From an uncultured Oscillospiraceae bacterium (GTDB lineage: Bacteria > Bacillota > Clostridia > Oscillospirales > Oscillospiraceae), in the NCBI GenBank assembly GCA_934569215.1, contig CAKTKF010000090.1, positions 1-5,820 of the forward strand: a stretch of 5,820 nucleotides of DNA. Direction: 5' to 3'. The translations under genes and the position numbers were made by a program. The notes beneath the pieces were generated by a model that was given only the letters and a program-made list of their open reading frames with translations, did not search any database and was not told the DNA's origin. This document shows, piece by piece, positions 5,363 to 5,820 of the stretch (its first letter is position 1; each line of letters begins with the position of its first letter).

Positions 5363-5820
5363 TCAGTCCTCCATCGTGGTAAATTTTCGGGGGAAAATGG
5401 AATCCAGCGGCCAGGTCGTCATGTTGTGGTACATATCCTGCCACTGCAAAATCTCGTAATTGCAGCTCGTCGCAAAAATTTCCAGAAGCCGCGCCTGCTC
5501 CCGGGGCGTTTTGTTGGCGCAGAGCTTGTTCACCATGCGGATCTCGTTCTCCGTTTTGGCAACGTATTCGTCGCCCACGTAGAACGCGATCCACTTATAA
5601 AATTTGTTGTCCTCGGGAAGCGTACACTTTGGCAGCAGATCCTCGCCGAAAAAGCGGTAGAGAATGTTGCAGGGGAACATCGCCATCATGCACTCCGCAA
5701 GACTTCCCTGCTCCGCGCACATCAGCTGGAACGCAGTGTAGGAGCGCTTTCCCGGCGCTTCGATGACGGCGTCCATTTCCTCCAGTGTCGCGCCAATCTC
5801 CTTCGACCAGAAGTTCCGGT
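5363..5820 (-). CDS. TenA-family protein (thiaminase II-like), 5' end outside window
   Basis: Only the C-terminal 151 residues are visible; the frame stays open to the window edge, upstream of the internal Met at 5776. TenA enzymes hydrolyse aminopyrimidine breakdown products of thiamine (or thiamine itself) in pyrimidine salvage; other members of the superfamily have other roles. TenA features are YTAFQLMCAEQGSLAECMMAMFPCNILY, in which the Cys of FPCNILY matches the TenA nucleophile position, and then FYKWIAFYVGDEYV as in the conserved YxxWIxxY segment. Near the C-terminus CNYEILQWQDMY holds the conserved Glu of SxYExxFW; the usual Phe is Gln here. The catalytic Cys and Glu both appear present, so activity is plausible, but N-terminal active-site residues cannot be checked. 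Its last codons (ATG GAG GAC) double as the next gene's ribosome binding site. It is the upstream partner of the nucleoside hydrolase and isomerase-like genes. Confidence 0.82.
   Translation of the reverse strand, partial: RNFWSKEIGATLEEMDAVIEAPGKRSYTAFQLMCAEQGSLAECMMAMFPCNILYRFFGEDLLPKCTLPEDNKFYKWIAFYVGDEYVAKTENEIRMVNKLCANKTPREQARLLEIFATSCNYEILQWQDMYHNMTTWPLDSIFPRKFTTMED

Noticed and set aside
4347..5459. Long plus-strand open frame (370 codons) across the nucleoside hydrolase gene
   Set aside because: It mirrors a well-supported minus-strand gene with family motifs, has no matching motif of its own, and is a product of the GC-rich codon use.
1..5820. CRISPR array, tRNA or rRNA genes
   Set aside because: No regularly spaced repeats, cloverleaf-like sequence or conserved rRNA segments were seen on either strand.

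Overview
The window reads as ordinary chromosomal DNA of a moderately GC-rich low-GC-relative Gram-positive bacterium, probably Bacillota class Clostridia (perhaps an Oscillospiraceae-like gut lineage). This rests on strong GGAGG-type ribosome binding sites, near-consensus sigma-A promoters (TTGACA/TATAAT, 17-bp spacers), intrinsic terminators, and families such as Cys-rich KTR and DUF3795 that are common in that group. The assignment is inference and no genus is claimed. All eight supported genes lie on the minus strand, so transcription runs from high to low coordinates.

Region 1 (5820 to 3209) is the end of an operon whose start lies outside the window. It holds a TenA-family protein (5' end cut by the window edge), an IUNH-type nucleoside hydrolase, and a short L-fucose-isomerase-like protein. 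The genes are 2 and 13 nt apart. The ribosome binding site of the hydrolase gene lies inside the last codons of the TenA gene, so translational coupling is likely. A long perfect hairpin follows, but its T-tract is only good on the plus strand.

Region 2 (3208 to 2059) is a single gene with its own promoter (TAGACA-17-TATAAT) and its own bidirectional terminator. It encodes a tartronate semialdehyde (2-hydroxy-3-oxopropionate) reductase, GarR/GlxR type.

Region 3 (2029 to 18) starts with a perfect consensus promoter overlapping or abutting a 20-bp inverted repeat that looks like an operator. A four-gene unit follows: TetR regulator, 64-aa Cys-rich KTR protein, DUF3795 cysteine-rich protein, and a 203-aa alpha/beta hydrolase. 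A hairpin-plus-U4 between the second and third genes may attenuate transcription, and a strong bidirectional terminator closes the unit.

The two most interesting themes are inferences. First, TenA + nucleoside hydrolase + sugar-isomerase-like protein is a plausible uncharacterised salvage or catabolic route: N-glycosidic cleavage, then handling of the released base and sugar, possibly of a thiamine- or pyrimidine-related compound. Second, the self-regulated TetR unit joins two small cysteine-rich, probably metal-binding proteins to a hydrolase and may be an undescribed small stress-response cassette. No mobile element, CRISPR array, tRNA or rRNA was seen.
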